64,000 nt of DNA, taken from assembly GCF_003994415.1 (NCBI RefSeq), contig NZ_CP034689.1:806001-870000 (forward strand). The letters are read 5' to 3'. The position numbers were made by a program, and so were the translations under genes. A model generated the notes under the pieces. It saw nothing but the letters and a program-made list of their open reading frames with translations, ran no database searches and was not told the DNA's origin. Of the stretch, positions 63,060 to 64,000 are shown one piece after another (position 1 is the first letter of the stretch; the number at the start of each line of letters is the position of its first letter). The stretch comes from Achromobacter spanius. Its GTDB lineage: Bacteria > Pseudomonadota > Gammaproteobacteria > Burkholderiales > Burkholderiaceae_B.

Positions 63060-64000
63060 ATGAAAAAAGCTGTACTGCTGGCCGCCGTTGCGGCCGGGTT
63101 GGCCGTGGGGGCCGCGTTGGGTGTTTTCGTGCCGCGATGGCTTGCGCCCGCACCAACTCCGCCCACCCAGAGCGCCGCCCAGCCCGTTACTGCGCCTTCC
63201 GCTCCTGTTCGGGTCGAGGTTGCCGCCGTCAAGGAAGTTCCATTCGCGCGCGGCCTGTCCGCCGTGGGCAGCTTGCGGTCGGATGAATCCGTCGTGCTGC
63301 GGCCGGAAGTGGTGGGGCGGATCCAAGCCATTGAATTCAAGGAAGGCCAGCCGGTTACCCGGGGGCAGGTGCTCGTCCGGCTGGACGATTCCGTGCCGCG
63401 CGCCGAACTGGCGCAGGCGCGCGCGAACCTGACGCTGGCGCAAAGCCATTACCGGCGCGCCGTGGAATTGCAAGGCAAGGGTTTCGTCAGCCAGCAGGCG
63501 CGCGATGAGTCCGCCAGCACGCTGAAAGTGCAGGAGGCGGCTGTGGCGCTGGCGCAGGCGCGCCTGGACAAGATGACGATTTCGGCGCCGTTCGCCGGCA
63601 TCGTGGGCTTGCGCAGCGTGTCCGTGGGCGACTACGTCAACCAGGGGCAGGACCTGGCGCCGCTGGAAGCGATCGACCCCTTGAAAGTGGACTTCCGCGT
63701 GCCCGAAATGTACTTGAGCAAGGTGCGCGTGGGCCAGCAACTGACGCTGCGCCTGGATGCGCTGCCGGGGCAGGAGCGCCAAGGGCAAGTCTATGCCGTC
63801 AGCCCGCTGGTTGACGCGGGTGGCCGGTCCATCCTGCTGCGCGCCACGGTGGCCAACAACGACGCCGTGCTGCGCCCCGGCATGTTCGCCCGCGTGCAGT
63901 TGCTGTTCAATCAGGACAAGGCGCTGGTGGCGCCGGAAGCCGCATTGTCGCCGTCGGGTGAAACGCAGTACGTTTACCGGGTCAGGGACGGCAAGGCCGA
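63060..64000 (+). CDS. RND efflux periplasmic adaptor (HlyD family), incomplete
   Basis: At least 313 aa, running past the window end. N-terminal signal/membrane anchor (MKKAVLLAAVAAGLAVGAALGVFVP), then the lipoyl halves GSLRSDESVVLRPEVVGRIQAIEFKEGQPVTRGQVLVRLD and ISAPFAGIVGLRSVSVGDYVNQGQDLAPLEAIDPLKVDF, a helical hairpin between them and a beta-barrel (LRPGMFARVQLLF). It connects an RND pump with an outer membrane channel; the pump gene should follow outside this window. No strong ribosome binding site is seen before the ATG. Confidence 0.93.
   Translation, partial: MKKAVLLAAVAAGLAVGAALGVFVPRWLAPAPTPPTQSAAQPVTAPSAPVRVEVAAVKEVPFARGLSAVGSLRSDESVVLRPEVVGRIQAIEFKEGQPVTRGQVLVRLDDSVPRAELAQARANLTLAQSHYRRAVELQGKGFVSQQARDESASTLKVQEAAVALAQARLDKMTISAPFAGIVGLRSVSVGDYVNQGQDLAPLEAIDPLKVDFRVPEMYLSKVRVGQQLTLRLDALPGQERQGQVYAVSPLVDAGGRSILLRATVANNDAVLRPGMFARVQLLFNQDKALVAPEAALSPSGETQYVYRVRDGKA

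Overview
The window looks like chromosome of a high-GC betaproteobacterium of the family Alcaligenaceae (Achromobacter or Bordetella type). Reasons: tripartite-tricarboxylate (Bug) receptor next to nadC, a BvgA-like LuxR-type response regulator beside a chaperone-usher pilus, and the run mltD, gloB, SAM-methyltransferase, rnhA. No species assignment is possible from this sequence alone.

Layout. (1) 1-1684: core genes, the end of a YeaH/DUF444 gene overlapping a SpoVR gene. (2) 1776-1866: tRNA-Ser(GGA), whose 3' end is the attachment site of a 31.4 kb genomic island (1867-33277). The island ends in a 14-bp direct copy of the tRNA 3' end (33264-33277), next to its P4-type integrase gene (31803-33062, minus strand). 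The native tRNA terminator now lies beyond attR. Cargo, left to right: small unknown genes, a C39-like peptidase and an XRE regulator with an 18-bp inverted repeat, two small exported proteins, a second tyrosine recombinase, an XRE/DUF697-like divergent pair, an MmeI-type (type IIL) restriction-modification enzyme, a class 2 OLD nuclease plus UvrD-like helicase (Gabija-like), a three-gene signalling cluster (histidine kinase, REC-HD-GYP-like protein, and a 1694-aa membrane PAS/GAF/LOV-GGDEF-EAL-REC protein), an H-NS-family silencer, two tandem small paralogues, and a replication module (Rep II/X, RepA-like ATPase, AlpA-type regulator broken by an IS3-family element).

(3) 33278-46340: accessory type VI secretion locus. 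A textbook sigma-54 promoter with three similar dyads upstream leads into hcp, vgrG and a 1613-aa Rhs protein with a C-terminal toxin and immunity gene. Behind it lies an array of displaced rhs ends: an IS3-family insertion, an orphan end carrying a barnase-like RNase with a barstar-like immunity gene, and a third, decayed end. (4) 46362-53619: pilus locus with three tandem DUF1120 proteins, an orphan LuxR-family response regulator, a small pilus-associated protein, an usher and a chaperone. Two promoters share the dyad TAGGC-N4-GCCTA. (5) 53717-64000: core genes: a small Pro-rich protein, an NrtR-like NUDIX regulator with a 21-bp operator in front of nadC, Bug receptor, DUF533, OsmC, fabI, mltD, gloB, methyltransferase, rnhA and the start of an RND efflux adaptor.

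How the parts fit: the island combines defence (RM, OLD/UvrD), mobility (two recombinases, Rep, AlpA) and a signalling cluster likely sensing blue light and controlling c-di-GMP, with an H-NS protein that could silence it. The adjacent T6SS locus is an interbacterial-competition module that diversifies by swapping rhs ends.
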